Positions 29,357-37,589 of a stretch of DNA of 64,000 nucleotides are shown here, in pieces. The position numbers and the translations under genes were made by a program. Each line of letters starts with the position of its first letter. Position 1 is the stretch's first letter. Under the pieces are notes generated by a model that saw only the letters and a program-made list of their open reading frames with translations, had not been told where the DNA came from and did no database searches. This stretch comes from JARYGU01 sp033795365. GTDB lineage: Bacteria > Pseudomonadota > Alphaproteobacteria > Rhizobiales > Rhizobiaceae. The stretch covers positions 150,765-214,764 of the forward strand of contig JARYGU010000009.1 of the NCBI GenBank assembly GCA_033795365.1, read 5' to 3'.

Positions 29357-29764
29357 ATGGCTGAAAGTTTCAATTTCGAACTCGTTTCTCCGGAGCGCCT
29401 GCTCATTTCCGGCAGCGTCAGCGAAGTCGTCATTCCGGCGACCGAGGGCGAAATGACCGTCATGGCCAACCATGCCCCAACGATGACGACCATCAAGCCG
29501 GGCGTGGTGACGGTGAAATTCTCTGACGGCAAGACGGATCGTTTCGTCGTCTTCGGCGGCTTTGCGGATATTCTTCCGACGGGCTGCACGTTGTTGGCCG
29601 AATCCGCCGTCCATGTGGACGAGTTCAACCGCGAAGAGGTTACCCGGCGGATCGAAGCCGCGCGCGCCGAGCTTGCGACCGCGGCAAACGACGAGCAAAA
29701 GTTCGGCCTCGAAAACTATATGGCACAGCTTACGACCCTTCAGGGTGCTATTCTTCCCGCTTGA
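29357..29764 (+). CDS. atpC: ATP synthase F1 epsilon subunit
   Basis: A 135-residue subunit at the base of the rotor that couples gamma to the c-ring and can inhibit ATP hydrolysis. The N-terminal beta-sandwich has FELVSPERLL and VIPATEGEMTVMANHAP, and the C-terminal helical hairpin follows. ATG at 29357 gives MAESFNFELV, and ATG at 29351 two codons earlier is possible. It is the last gene of the operon, followed by a strong terminator at 29793. Confidence 0.95.
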   Translation: MAESFNFELVSPERLLISGSVSEVVIPATEGEMTVMANHAPTMTTIKPGVVTVKFSDGKTDRFVVFGGFADILPTGCTLLAESAVHVDEFNREEVTRRIEAARAELATAANDEQKFGLENYMAQLTTLQGAILPA

Positions 29765-29792
29765 TAGCGGTTCGAGCCGAGAGCTGACTAGG

Positions 29793-29815
29793 ACCCCGCT
29801 TCGGCGGGGTTTTTT
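29793..29815 (+). terminator. Rho-independent terminator of the atp operon
   Basis: ACCCCGC-TTCG-GCGGGGT forms a 7-bp stem closed by a stable UUCG tetraloop and followed at once by TTTTT. It lies 29 bases after the atpC stop. This is the clearest intrinsic terminator in the window. Confidence 0.95.
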
Positions 29816-30007
29816 ATTGCCGTCGGCACCTAGATGCATTCGATGTTTTGCATATTTCTTCGGTTCGTCCGGCAACGACTTCCTGCGCCAAGAAATCCTT
29901 TATAAAATGATGTTTTGTTGATCTTATAGGCGGGTCTTCAATCGCGCGGCGGTGGAATTTCTGTATCACCGGCCTATATCCGAAATCGTATTCAGGAATG
30001 AGGATAA

Positions 30008-31435
30008 ATGACTGACAAGATTGTACCCGTGATCATGGCGGGCGGAAAAGGCACGCGGCTGTGGCCGCTTTCGCGCGCTTCGGCACCGAAGCAGTTTCTC
30101 GGATTTCTCGGCGAGAAGACGTTGTTCCAGAAAACGCTGGAGCGGATCGCCTCGCCGGAACTCTATGAGCCGCCGATCATCGTGACCAATGCGGATTTCC
30201 GCTTCCAGGTCGCGGAGCAGGCGCGCGCCGCCGGCGTGCCGCTTTCGTCGATTTTGTTGGAGCCGGTGGCCCGCAATACGGCGCCCGCGCTTGCCGCTGC
30301 CGCCGTCGCCGTATCGCGCACCTTCGGAGAGAGCGCGATCATGCAGGTGCTTGCGTCCGATCATGAGATTGAGGCGGACGGCGTCTATTCCGATTGCATT
30401 GCAAAGGCACGTCGGGCCGCGCAGGCCGGCAGGCTGGTCACTTTCGGCATCACGCCGACCGAAGCTGCCACCGGCTATGGTTATATCGAGATCGGCGATG
30501 CGCTGGGCGACGGCGCGCATGCCGTCAAGCGCTTCGTCGAGAAGCCGCAGCAGGAAAAAGCCACCGAGATGCTTGAATCGGGAAATTTCCTCTGGAATTC
30601 AGGCATGTTCATGTTGCCGGTCGGTGTTTTCCTGACGGAACTTAGGCAGTATGCGCCGGAAGTTCTCGACGCTGCGTCGGAGGCCATGGCAAAGGCCGAC
30701 CACGATCTCGACTTCGACCGCCTGGAGGAGGAAGCTTTTTCAAAGGCACCGGATATCTCCATCGATTACGCGATTTTCGAAAAGACCCCCGTCGCTGCCG
30801 TCGTACCTTCGCCATTTGCCTGGTCGGATCTCGGCAGTTGGGATTCCGTCTGGAAAAGCGGCAAGCAGGACGAGAACGGTAATGTCGCGGATGGAAGCAC
30901 CACCCTTCTCGACACGCGTAATTCGCTGGTGCTTTCGAAGGACATCCACGTTGCCGTGCAAGGGCTCGAGGACGTCGCCGTCATCGCCAGCGAGGATGCC
31001 GTCTATGTCGGCCGGATGGAAGACAGCCAGAATGTCGGCAAGCTGGTAAAGTACCTGGCGTCGAAGGCGGAGACGGAGAAACTCACCGAGACGCATCCGA
31101 CCTCCTATCGCCCATGGGGCGGCTATACTTCGGTCCTCAACGGCGAGCGGTTCCAGGTGAAGCGCCTGTTCGTGACCCCCGGCAAACGGCTTTCGCTCCA
31201 GAAGCACCACCATCGCTCTGAGCACTGGATCGTGGTGCGTGGAACGGCGGAGGTCACGATCGGTGAAAGAACCATTCCGCTCCGCGAGAACGAGTCCGTC
31301 TATATCCCGCAGGGTGAGGTGCATCGCCTCGCCAATCCCGGCAAGATCCTGCTGGAACTGATCGAGGTACAGACCGGCTCTTACCTCGGCGAGGACGATA
31401 TCATTCGCATCGAGGACGAGTTCGGGCGCGGTTGA
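30008..31435 (+). CDS. Mannose-1-phosphate guanylyltransferase / mannose-6-phosphate isomerase
   Basis: A 475-residue bifunctional type II enzyme (ManC/AlgA/CpsB family) making GDP-mannose for surface polysaccharides. The nucleotidyltransferase signature AGGKGTRLWPLSR is at 11-23, with PKQF following. The C-terminal cupin isomerase domain begins at RPWGGYTSVL and holds the metal-binding HHHRSEHW (His400-Trp407) and IPQGEVHRLANP. Start ATG at 30008 follows GAGGATAA. It is convergent with the phosphoesterase gene only 8 bases away. No other GDP-sugar genes adjoin it. Confidence 0.93.
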   Translation: MTDKIVPVIMAGGKGTRLWPLSRASAPKQFLGFLGEKTLFQKTLERIASPELYEPPIIVTNADFRFQVAEQARAAGVPLSSILLEPVARNTAPALAAAAVAVSRTFGESAIMQVLASDHEIEADGVYSDCIAKARRAAQAGRLVTFGITPTEAATGYGYIEIGDALGDGAHAVKRFVEKPQQEKATEMLESGNFLWNSGMFMLPVGVFLTELRQYAPEVLDAASEAMAKADHDLDFDRLEEEAFSKAPDISIDYAIFEKTPVAAVVPSPFAWSDLGSWDSVWKSGKQDENGNVADGSTTLLDTRNSLVLSKDIHVAVQGLEDVAVIASEDAVYVGRMEDSQNVGKLVKYLASKAETEKLTETHPTSYRPWGGYTSVLNGERFQVKRLFVTPGKRLSLQKHHHRSEHWIVVRGTAEVTIGERTIPLRENESVYIPQGEVHRLANPGKILLELIEVQTGSYLGEDDIIRIEDEFGRG

Positions 31436-31443
31436 GGCCGGCG

Positions 31444-32223
31444 TCAGATAAGGCTCGTGCCATCCGGCGCGAGCTTCAGCACGGTCAGGCGACCTGTGGC
31501 ATAGCAGCCCGTGTCGATCCCGATACGGCCGTTGCTCGCGACCGGCGTATCGCAGATCGTATGTCCGTGGATCACCGTCACCGGCAGTCTTGGACCTTGG
31601 CTGAGAAACGGGTCGCGGATCCACAACAGATCATCGTCGTCCTGACGTTCCAAGGCGCGGCCGGGCCGAATCCCTGCATGAACGAAGACCAGGTCCCGCA
31701 CGCAAAGCATGATCGGGAGGTTTTCGAGAAAATGTCTGTGGCGAGCGGGAAGAGCCTCGTGCAGGGCCTTCGCGAGCATTTCCGGTCCATCAGGCTTTCG
31801 CAGATAGGAATCGGGGTCGATGCCGTATGAATAAAGCGTTGCCATACCGCCGAAGTCCAGCCAACTGAGATGACCGACCGGATCGTTCATGAAGTTCAGG
31901 AATGTGTCGTCGTGATTGCCGCAAAGAGCAAGGCGACTGAGATCGTCGGCGTGATCATTCCGGCTCAGATGATCGAGAACGGCTTTTGATTCCGCCCCCC
32001 GATCGACATAGTCACCCAGATAAACGACCCTAGCCTTTCCACCGACGGAGCCCCGCAGATCGGCGGCTATGCGCTGCTCTGCTTCCATGAGTTCCTGATA
32101 GCAGCCGTGGATATCGCCGACAGCGTAGATCGGAAGCGGCGCCTCGTCGTAGCGAAGCCGGCGCCGCGGAGCGTTCGGAATGGAAGCGGGCGGTGTAACT
32201 GTCTGGCGAAACGGTATTTTCAT
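31444..32223 (-). CDS. Metallophosphoesterase (PPP-family serine/threonine phosphatase-like)
   Basis: A 259-residue protein with all calcineurin-type metal motifs in order: GDIHG (Asp37, His39), YLGDYVDRG, CGNHD, and VIHGHT near the C-terminus. This PPP arrangement is found in bacterial protein phosphatases and in diadenosine-tetraphosphatase-like enzymes. The substrate is not evident. It lies 66 bases downstream of the sugar-transferase gene on the same strand, so a link to polysaccharide control is possible but inferred. Confidence 0.88.
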   Translation of the reverse strand: MKIPFRQTVTPPASIPNAPRRRLRYDEAPLPIYAVGDIHGCYQELMEAEQRIAADLRGSVGGKARVVYLGDYVDRGAESKAVLDHLSRNDHADDLSRLALCGNHDDTFLNFMNDPVGHLSWLDFGGMATLYSYGIDPDSYLRKPDGPEMLAKALHEALPARHRHFLENLPIMLCVRDLVFVHAGIRPGRALERQDDDDLLWIRDPFLSQGPRLPVTVIHGHTICDTPVASNGRIGIDTGCYATGRLTVLKLAPDGTSLI

Positions 32224-32289
32224 TGCCGGTGAATGTTAGACGGATTTGCGCTTTGCGCAACAGCCAGCCACGTCGGCAAAGCTCTCTCC

Positions 32290-33075
32290 TCAGATGCCCG
32301 TGCCGCCGCGCAGTTCGTTGAGCGCCGTTCGGATCATGATCCTGAAATCCAAGGCAAGCGAGAACTCGCGAATATACTCGATATCGCAACGGATTCTCCG
32401 GATTGCCCTTGCGGGATCGTCGGTCGGGCCGCGCAGACCTCGCGATTGCGCCAGCCCGGTAAGGCCGGGGCGCATTCGATGTCTGTGCTGATATTCGTCC
32501 ACGAGAGCTTCATAAGGGATGCCGGCGGCCAGCATGCCGGGGACATGCGGCCGCGGGCCGACAAGCGACATGTCGCCCGCAAGCACATTCCAGAGCTGGG
32601 GTATCTCGTCGAGATTCGTCTTGCGCAACAGCCGTCCCACGCGCGTAAGCCTGGGATCGGCGGCCGTCACCTGGATCAGTCCTCGTTCGTCGCAATCGCA
32701 GACCCGGATCGTTCGCAATTTCAGGATGCCAAAAGGCCTGCTGCCGGCACCGATCCGAACCTGTCGGAAAAGAATGGGCCCGCCGTCCTCGACGCGGATC
32801 GCGACTGCCGCTACGGCCAGCAGCGGACAAGCCAGAATAAGGCAGATGGCGGAAAGGACGACATCGATCAGCCTTTTGAACGCAAGCTGGATCGTTCTTT
32901 CCTTCGGCACGCGATCGAAAGGGCCGGGCATGTCTGCCGCAGCGAAAGACATAAGCCTTTTCGCAGGAAGTATGCTGTACGGAATATCACGATCGGCAGT
33001 CGCGGAAATTTGTCTCCCGCCTCTCAGCTTGACGGATTCCGGCGGACCAAGCCTGGTTTCAGACACAATACGCAT
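32290..33075 (-). CDS. Polyprenyl-phosphate sugar-1-phosphate transferase (ExoY/WcaJ-like)
   Basis: About 261 residues. A membrane segment starts FKRLIDVVLSAICLILACPLLAVAAVAI and leads into the cytoplasmic catalytic block EDGGPILFRQVRIGAGSRPFGILKLRT. Further conserved stretches are LRKTNLDEIPQLWNVLAGDMSLVGPRP and RPGLTGLAQSRG. Such enzymes load the first sugar phosphate onto undecaprenyl phosphate for exopolysaccharide or LPS assembly. The start at 33075 has GAGG five bases upstream. Starts at 33174 and 32952 are alternatives, the last giving the short ExoY-like form. Confidence 0.88.
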   Translation of the reverse strand: MRIVSETRLGPPESVKLRGGRQISATADRDIPYSILPAKRLMSFAAADMPGPFDRVPKERTIQLAFKRLIDVVLSAICLILACPLLAVAAVAIRVEDGGPILFRQVRIGAGSRPFGILKLRTIRVCDCDERGLIQVTAADPRLTRVGRLLRKTNLDEIPQLWNVLAGDMSLVGPRPHVPGMLAAGIPYEALVDEYQHRHRMRPGLTGLAQSRGLRGPTDDPARAIRRIRCDIEYIREFSLALDFRIMIRTALNELRGGTGI

Positions 33076-33211
33076 ACACGCCTCGACGCGATCAAGGACG
33101 ACAAAGACTTCAGGGGTGTAATTGCAGGCAGGGCTTCCAAGTGGCGCAAGACGCGCATCCCGGTTGCAGGTCATTCAAAGAGACTACGTGTTAAACTTGT
33201 ATTAACTATAA

Positions 33212-33238
33212 TTTCCGGAATCAAGAGTGATCCGGAAA
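33212..33238. repeat. Inverted repeat upstream of the sugar-transferase gene
   Basis: TTTCCGGA and TCCGGAAA form a perfect 8-bp inverted repeat separated by 11 bases, in an A+T-rich gap 137 bases upstream of the transferase start and 48 bases after the SNase-like gene. The half-site symmetry suggests a protein-binding operator. As a terminator it is poor because no T run follows on either strand. Confidence 0.4.
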
Positions 33239-33285
33239 AATTCTCTCTTAAGTAGTGGTCGGATGTGACGCAACGGGGAGAAATC

Positions 33286-33909
33286 TCAATCCTTGGGGCA
33301 TCGGCGTAAAGCCACGCACCCGGCATCGATCCAGATCCCGCTGCGTGTGCTCATGGCTTCCTGCTGCTCGGAAAAGAGGTCGGCAGTGGCCGACCAGGCA
33401 AGGCCTGCCCGAACAAGGGTTTTCGCCAGGTCCTTTTCTTGCACGGAACAGCTGACCAAACGCACGCGGGCAAAGCTTGTGAGTTCCTTGCAGTCGAGGG
33501 TGCGGTTGGAGACCAGGCGTTTCAAGGCGACGCGTGCGCGAAGCCCGCAGGCTGTCCTTTCGCCGTCAGGTGCCCGGCAAAGCCGGTTGGCACCTGGCGC
33601 GATGGCCTCCGCGAGCACATAGATGGCGCCGCTCTGCTCGAAAGACGTGCCGTCGAGGATCTTCGCCCGTGCAGAGACCTTGATGCGCAGCGGCAGCGTT
33701 CGAGGCTCTGTGCGTATCCGCTCGAAGTCCTGCTTCGCGCGGTCTATACGCACCGGTCTATCCGTCCAGAGAGCGTCGTCGGCGCCGGCTGCCGGTACGG
33801 CGAACAGGATTGATATCAGGACGAGAGCCCACGCGGATACACGGGTCGCTCCAGCCTGGCCGACACTGATTCCCGGCCCGGATGCAGAGGATTTATGGTG
33901 CACTGGCAT
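33286..33909 (-). CDS. Secreted SNase-fold protein lacking nuclease active-site residues
   Basis: A 207-residue protein with an internal hydrophobic signal (about residues 25-43, ending AAGA). Its C-terminal part follows the staphylococcal-nuclease (thermonuclease) pattern: a Cys-rich insertion, ACGLRARVALKRLVSNRTLDCK, then DLAKTLVRAGLAW and the closing SGIWIDAGC. The RL-GIDAPE segment and the catalytic Arg/Glu/Arg of true thermonucleases are missing. It is therefore probably a non-catalytic or altered member. Its start overlaps the end of the upstream membrane-protein gene by 17 bases, so the two are coupled. Confidence 0.68.
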   Translation of the reverse strand: MPVHHKSSASGPGISVGQAGATRVSAWALVLISILFAVPAAGADDALWTDRPVRIDRAKQDFERIRTEPRTLPLRIKVSARAKILDGTSFEQSGAIYVLAEAIAPGANRLCRAPDGERTACGLRARVALKRLVSNRTLDCKELTSFARVRLVSCSVQEKDLAKTLVRAGLAWSATADLFSEQQEAMSTRSGIWIDAGCVALRRCPKD

Positions 33910-34687
33910 AGGGCTCGGGCATCGGCAGCCAGCGGCCGCGGTCGAAATAATCCGGAAGGAAAGGATTTTTCAACCGTTTGCGATCCGGTATGATCAGGAA
34001 GTTATAACGCGGAACTTCGCTGGCTTCTCTCTTCAACTGGATGCGGTTTCCGAAACGGACGAGATCGAATTCCGTGAGAGATCGGATATTCTCGAAAATT
34101 TCCGGCGCTTCCTCCCACCGCACTTCTTCCAGAAAGATTTCCAGTGCCGAAATCACGGCGTCCGTCACCTGTGGGCGGCTATCGGGGTCCTCCAGATTGA
34201 GCTTGATGCGGAAGGACGTCATCCGTTCTTCCTGGTTTCCGCGGATGGAGAGAAAAGTCGAGGACGCGGCTGCGCCCTCTTGAGCGGAAGGATACTCGCG
34301 AAAGGAGGAGCACTCCCAGGAGCCTTCCACCAAGCCCTGCTTCCAGCCGGAATCGACGAAACCGTTCCGCTGCAGCGCCTCGCAGAGGATTCTTGGATCC
34401 CTGCGGATCGCGCGAATGAAGCGGGTTTCTAAGGGGGCATGTGGCGAAATCAGATGGTCTGGCAGTTCTATACGGGGAAGCGGTGCAGGGCGCGGCGCCT
34501 CATCCCCTTTCTGCTCTGCCGGCGGAGCCAAGGCGAATATCGGCTCCATTCCGAAGCGAGCCAGCAAAAGGTTGAGGTTGCGGCCGCCGTTCGCAAACAA
34601 TACCGTTGCCGTAATCGCAACAAGAAGGCACAGGAACAGGACCAGAAAGAGAACTTTGCCAGATCTGCTCCGGGCCTGCTCCGCCAT
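33893..34687 (-). CDS. Unknown protein with one N-terminal membrane helix
   Basis: A 264-residue protein that I do not recognise. After a short basic N-terminus (MAEQARSRSGK), residues about 12-32 form one strong membrane helix. Then comes a Pro/Ala-rich linker and a soluble domain of about 190 residues, rich in Arg, Glu and Phe, presumably periplasmic. ATG at 34687 is preferred because upstream residues in the longer frame (to 34906) overlap the next gene and look random. Located between a small membrane protein and the SNase-fold protein, it may form an envelope module with them. Confidence 0.72.
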   Translation of the reverse strand: MAEQARSRSGKVLFLVLFLCLLVAITATVLFANGGRNLNLLLARFGMEPIFALAPPAEQKGDEAPRPAPLPRIELPDHLISPHAPLETRFIRAIRRDPRILCEALQRNGFVDSGWKQGLVEGSWECSSFREYPSAQEGAAASSTFLSIRGNQEERMTSFRIKLNLEDPDSRPQVTDAVISALEIFLEEVRWEEAPEIFENIRSLTEFDLVRFGNRIQLKREASEVPRYNFLIIPDRKRLKNPFLPDYFDRGRWLPMPEPYASAP

Positions 34688-34764
34688 CCCTGTCGAATAT
34701 CCTGTATGCCATCCGCGCACGGCCATACCGCAAGCGTCGGTTCGAACCTGCCGCGGGTGCCCAT

Positions 34765-34965
34765 TCAGATCAGCCGGTTTCGCCGTTGTTGATATGCCAC
34801 AAAGGCAACACCCGCAAGTGTAGCGGGCCAGACCAGGCAGAGCAGCAAGCCGAGGATCCGATGAAGATCCCAGCCTCCACGCACGCCACCCTCGCGCAGC
34901 GTGCAATCCAGAAACCGCAGGGCGACGAAGGTGTAAAAGGCCATCATCAACGCTTCGAACGTCAT
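34765..34965 (-). CDS. Small two-helix membrane protein
   Basis: A 66-residue hydrophobic protein with helices at about residues 3-20 and 39-60 and a basic tail (QQRRNRLI). The loop CTLREGGVRGGWDLHRILG is the most distinctive part. The start at 34965 has AAGGGCGG about five bases upstream, while ATG at 34989 lacks a ribosome site. The family is not recognised. It heads a minus-strand run of five genes and is divergent from ubiG across about 250 bases. Confidence 0.6.
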   Translation of the reverse strand: MTFEALMMAFYTFVALRFLDCTLREGGVRGGWDLHRILGLLLCLVWPATLAGVAFVAYQQRRNRLI

Positions 34966-35212
34966 AAAATCCGCCCTTGCCAAAGCCATCTGCGGCGAAC
35001 CGCCGGCAGGCCTCCGAAGAATTGTGCCAGATTGAGGCACTATAGCGGGCTTGCGTGAAATGGAAACGGAAAGTTAGGCATATTGAGGCGGCAGTCTTCT
35101 CGGGTATTCAATCCGCCTTCCCATGAGGACCGAACGGCTTTCCTTCCCCGCCGCCCTTGACTTCCGGACGGAACCGTCCGACTTCACGGATAGAAGCGAA
35201 AGGAGACCGGTT

Positions 35213-35959
35213 ATGAGCGACGAACCCCGTACATCCATCGACCAAAAGGAAGTCGACCGGTTCTCTGCCATGGCCGCCGAATGGTGGGATCCGGCGGGCA
35301 AGTTCCGCCCGCTGCACAAGTTCAACCCGGTGCGCCTTTCCTATATCCGCGACAGGGCCTCGACGCATTTCGGCCGCGACCCTAAAGCCCATCGCCCGCT
35401 TGAAGGCCTGCGCGTTCTTGATATCGGTTGCGGCGGGGGTCTTCTTTCCGAGCCGATGGCGCGCATGGGAGCCGACGTCGTGGGTGCCGATGCATCGGAG
35501 AGGAATATCGGGATCGCCAGGACACATGCAGCGGGAAGCGGCGTTGCAGTTGACTACCGGGCTGTGACCGCCGAGGCCCTTGCGGAAGCGGGCGAAACAT
35601 TCGACGTGGTTTTGAACATGGAGGTAGTGGAGCATGTGGCCGACGTCGATTTCTTCGTCACCACTTGCGCATCCATGGTCCGGCCGGGCGGTATGATGTT
35701 CGTTGCCACGATCAACCGCACGATGAAGGCGGGGGCCCTCGCCATTTTCGCGGCGGAGAACATCCTGCGCTGGTTGCCGCGCGGTACGCATCAATATGAA
35801 AAGCTCGTCCGTCCCGAGGAAATCGAAAAGCCGCTTTCCGCCGCTGGAATGACTGTGACCGACCGGACGGGCGTCTTCTTCAGCCCGATTTCCAACCAAT
35901 GGAATCTGTCCAGGGACATGGACGTAAACTATATGCTTGTCGCCTCGCAGCCGGCATGA
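35213..35959 (+). CDS. ubiG: Ubiquinone biosynthesis O-methyltransferase
   Basis: A 248-residue SAM-dependent enzyme that catalyses both O-methylations of ubiquinone biosynthesis. The SAM motif VLDIGCGGGLLSEPMARMG starts at residue 68. The N-terminal VDRFSAMAAEWWDPAGKFRPLHKFNPVRL is diagnostic for UbiG. ATG at 35213 is preceded by GAAAGGAGACC. An in-frame ATG at 35123 lacks conservation. The product feeds the quinone pool used by the Sdh complex. It is convergent with the DUF1178 gene. Confidence 0.95.
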   Translation: MSDEPRTSIDQKEVDRFSAMAAEWWDPAGKFRPLHKFNPVRLSYIRDRASTHFGRDPKAHRPLEGLRVLDIGCGGGLLSEPMARMGADVVGADASERNIGIARTHAAGSGVAVDYRAVTAEALAEAGETFDVVLNMEVVEHVADVDFFVTTCASMVRPGGMMFVATINRTMKAGALAIFAAENILRWLPRGTHQYEKLVRPEEIEKPLSAAGMTVTDRTGVFFSPISNQWNLSRDMDVNYMLVASQPA

Positions 35960-35999
35960 CGGCGGGTTCGCGCCACTTCCGCTAGGCTGCCGAGCATCG

Positions 36000-36428
36000 T
36001 TAGTTGACCTCATCCGGCAGGATAGGGATGGGCGCGATTTCGACGCCTTCCTCCAGAAGCGCGCGCGCTTCTTCCGCCGTCGCCTTGCCGATGAGGCCGC
36101 GGCTTTCGGCTTCGCCATAGTGAATTTTGCGTGCTTCCTCCGGAAAACGTTCGCCGACATCTTCGGCGTTCGCCCGGATGGTGTTCACCAGTTCGCGGAG
36201 CTTGCTCACCATCTCCTGCTGTTGTGTATTCATGACAAGCTGCTGCCGCGCTTCCTTTTTGCGCGCCGTCGAAACGGCAGGAGCCATCAGGCGCTTGGCG
36301 ACATTTGTCGATGAGCAGACGGGACAGGAAACCAGCCCCTTGCTCTTCTGGCGGTCGAAGTCGTCGCCCGATCCGAACCAGCCTTCGAACTCATGGCTGT
36401 TCTCGCAAGAAAGGTCGTAGCGGATCAC
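36000..36428 (-). CDS. DUF1178-family zinc-ribbon-like protein
   Basis: A 142-residue protein starting with GTG (MIRYDLSCENSHEFEGWF), a hallmark of DUF1178. Cys8 and the pair Cys35/Cys38 (CPVCSS) may bind zinc. The rest is helical and charged, with FPEEARKIHYGEAESRGLIGKATAEEARALLEEG near the end. Function is unknown. The GTG start has GGAGG eight bases upstream and overlaps the nitrilase stop (GTGA), so translation is coupled. It is part of the comF-grxC-nitrilase-DUF1178 set common in Rhizobiales. Confidence 0.92.
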   Translation of the reverse strand: MIRYDLSCENSHEFEGWFGSGDDFDRQKSKGLVSCPVCSSTNVAKRLMAPAVSTARKKEARQQLVMNTQQQEMVSKLRELVNTIRANAEDVGERFPEEARKIHYGEAESRGLIGKATAEEARALLEEGVEIAPIPILPDEVN

Positions 36429-37282
36429 GCGGCGACGCCTCCATCCGTAGTGGCGGCGACCTCCTCCAGTGAAAAGGACCGGCCGTTCTTCAGGTTGGGA
36501 ATCTTGTCATGGGCGGCTTTCACCGCCGAAATCTCGATCTCGGCGAAGACGATATCCTCTCCGGTGCCTGCAGCAGCAGCCAGCACACGCCCCCAGGGGT
36601 CGATGATCATGGAGTGGCCGAAGGTTTCGCGTCCGTCCTCGTGCCGTCCCGCCTGGGCGGCTGCGACGACGAAGACGCCGTTCTCGATCGCCCGGGCCCT
36701 GAGGAGCGTCTCCCAATGGGCCTCTCCCGTCTGGCGCGTAAATGCGGCAGGAACGGAAATCACTTCGGCGCCGGCCTGGGACATCGCCTTGAAAAGTTCT
36801 GGAAAGCGGACGTCGTAGCAGATGGCGAAGCCGAGTTTCGCAAAGGGAAGATGCGCAAGCCGCGCTACGCTGCCCGGGTTGTAGACCGCGCTTTCTCGCC
36901 AGCTCTCGCCATTGTCGAGATCGACGTCGAACATGTGGATCTTGTCGTAACTGCAGATCTTCGCGCCGTCAGGGGCGAAGAGAAAGCCGCGATTGGCGAT
37001 CTTGCCATCCGGCAGCGCGACTGCCGTCGAACCGATATGCAGATGAACCTGGAATTGACGGGCCAGCTCCGATGCGCGGCGCACGATCAGATCGCTCGCC
37101 TCATCCTTCAGGACGGCACGGAGACCGGCGCGATCCTTCTGCACGGCACCCGTCATTTCCGGTGTCTGAATATAGACGGCACCTCCTGAAGCGGCCTCGC
37201 GGACAAGCCGCGTCATCGTCTCGGCGTTCCGCTCCGGATCGATGCCCGAACACATCTGAATGGCCGCTACCTTGAAGCTCAT
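36425..37282 (-). CDS. Carbon-nitrogen hydrolase (nitrilase superfamily, Nit/omega-amidase-like)
   Basis: A 285-residue enzyme with the catalytic Glu-Lys-Cys triad: Glu42 in TPEMTG, Lys114 in YDKIHMFDVD, and Cys156 in FAICYDVRFPE. Relatives of the Nit1/Nit2 branch repair deaminated glutathione or hydrolyse omega-amides, a role that fits next to glutaredoxin. That role is inferred. ATG at 37282 is preferred over TTG at 37288. It starts 12 bases after grxC and overlaps DUF1178 by 4 bases. Confidence 0.92.
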   Translation of the reverse strand: MSFKVAAIQMCSGIDPERNAETMTRLVREAASGGAVYIQTPEMTGAVQKDRAGLRAVLKDEASDLIVRRASELARQFQVHLHIGSTAVALPDGKIANRGFLFAPDGAKICSYDKIHMFDVDLDNGESWRESAVYNPGSVARLAHLPFAKLGFAICYDVRFPELFKAMSQAGAEVISVPAAFTRQTGEAHWETLLRARAIENGVFVVAAAQAGRHEDGRETFGHSMIIDPWGRVLAAAAGTGEDIVFAEIEISAVKAAHDKIPNLKNGRSFSLEEVAATTDGGVAA

Positions 37283-37294
37283 TGCCAAACCTCT

Positions 37295-37552
37295 CTACGC
37301 GGCCAGCAGCGGATCGAGCTTGCCGTCGCGATCCAACGCGTGGAGGTCGTCGCACCCGCCGACATGCTTTCCGTCGATGAATATCTGCGGAAACGTGCTG
37401 CGCCCGTTTGCCCGCTGGATCATTTCCTGGCGTATTTCCGGTGCATAGGTCGCATCATGCTCCTCGAAGGCAACACCCTTCGACTCCAGGAGTTTTTTGG
37501 CGGCGCTGCAATAGCCGCAAAACTGGCGCGTGTAGATGACGACCGAAGCCAT
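37295..37552 (-). CDS. grxC: Glutaredoxin 3
   Basis: An 85-residue dithiol glutaredoxin that reduces disulfides with glutathione. The active site CGYC is at residues 12-15 (FCGYCSAAKKLL). The cis-Pro block STFPQIFIDGKHVGGCDDL, which binds glutathione, is intact. Length is typical of GrxC. It sits between comF and the nitrilase gene in one minus-strand operon. Confidence 0.95.
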   Translation of the reverse strand: MASVVIYTRQFCGYCSAAKKLLESKGVAFEEHDATYAPEIRQEMIQRANGRSTFPQIFIDGKHVGGCDDLHALDRDGKLDPLLAA

Positions 37553-37589
37553 GTCTTTGCTCCATCAAGCGTTTATGCGTTTCCGCCTG

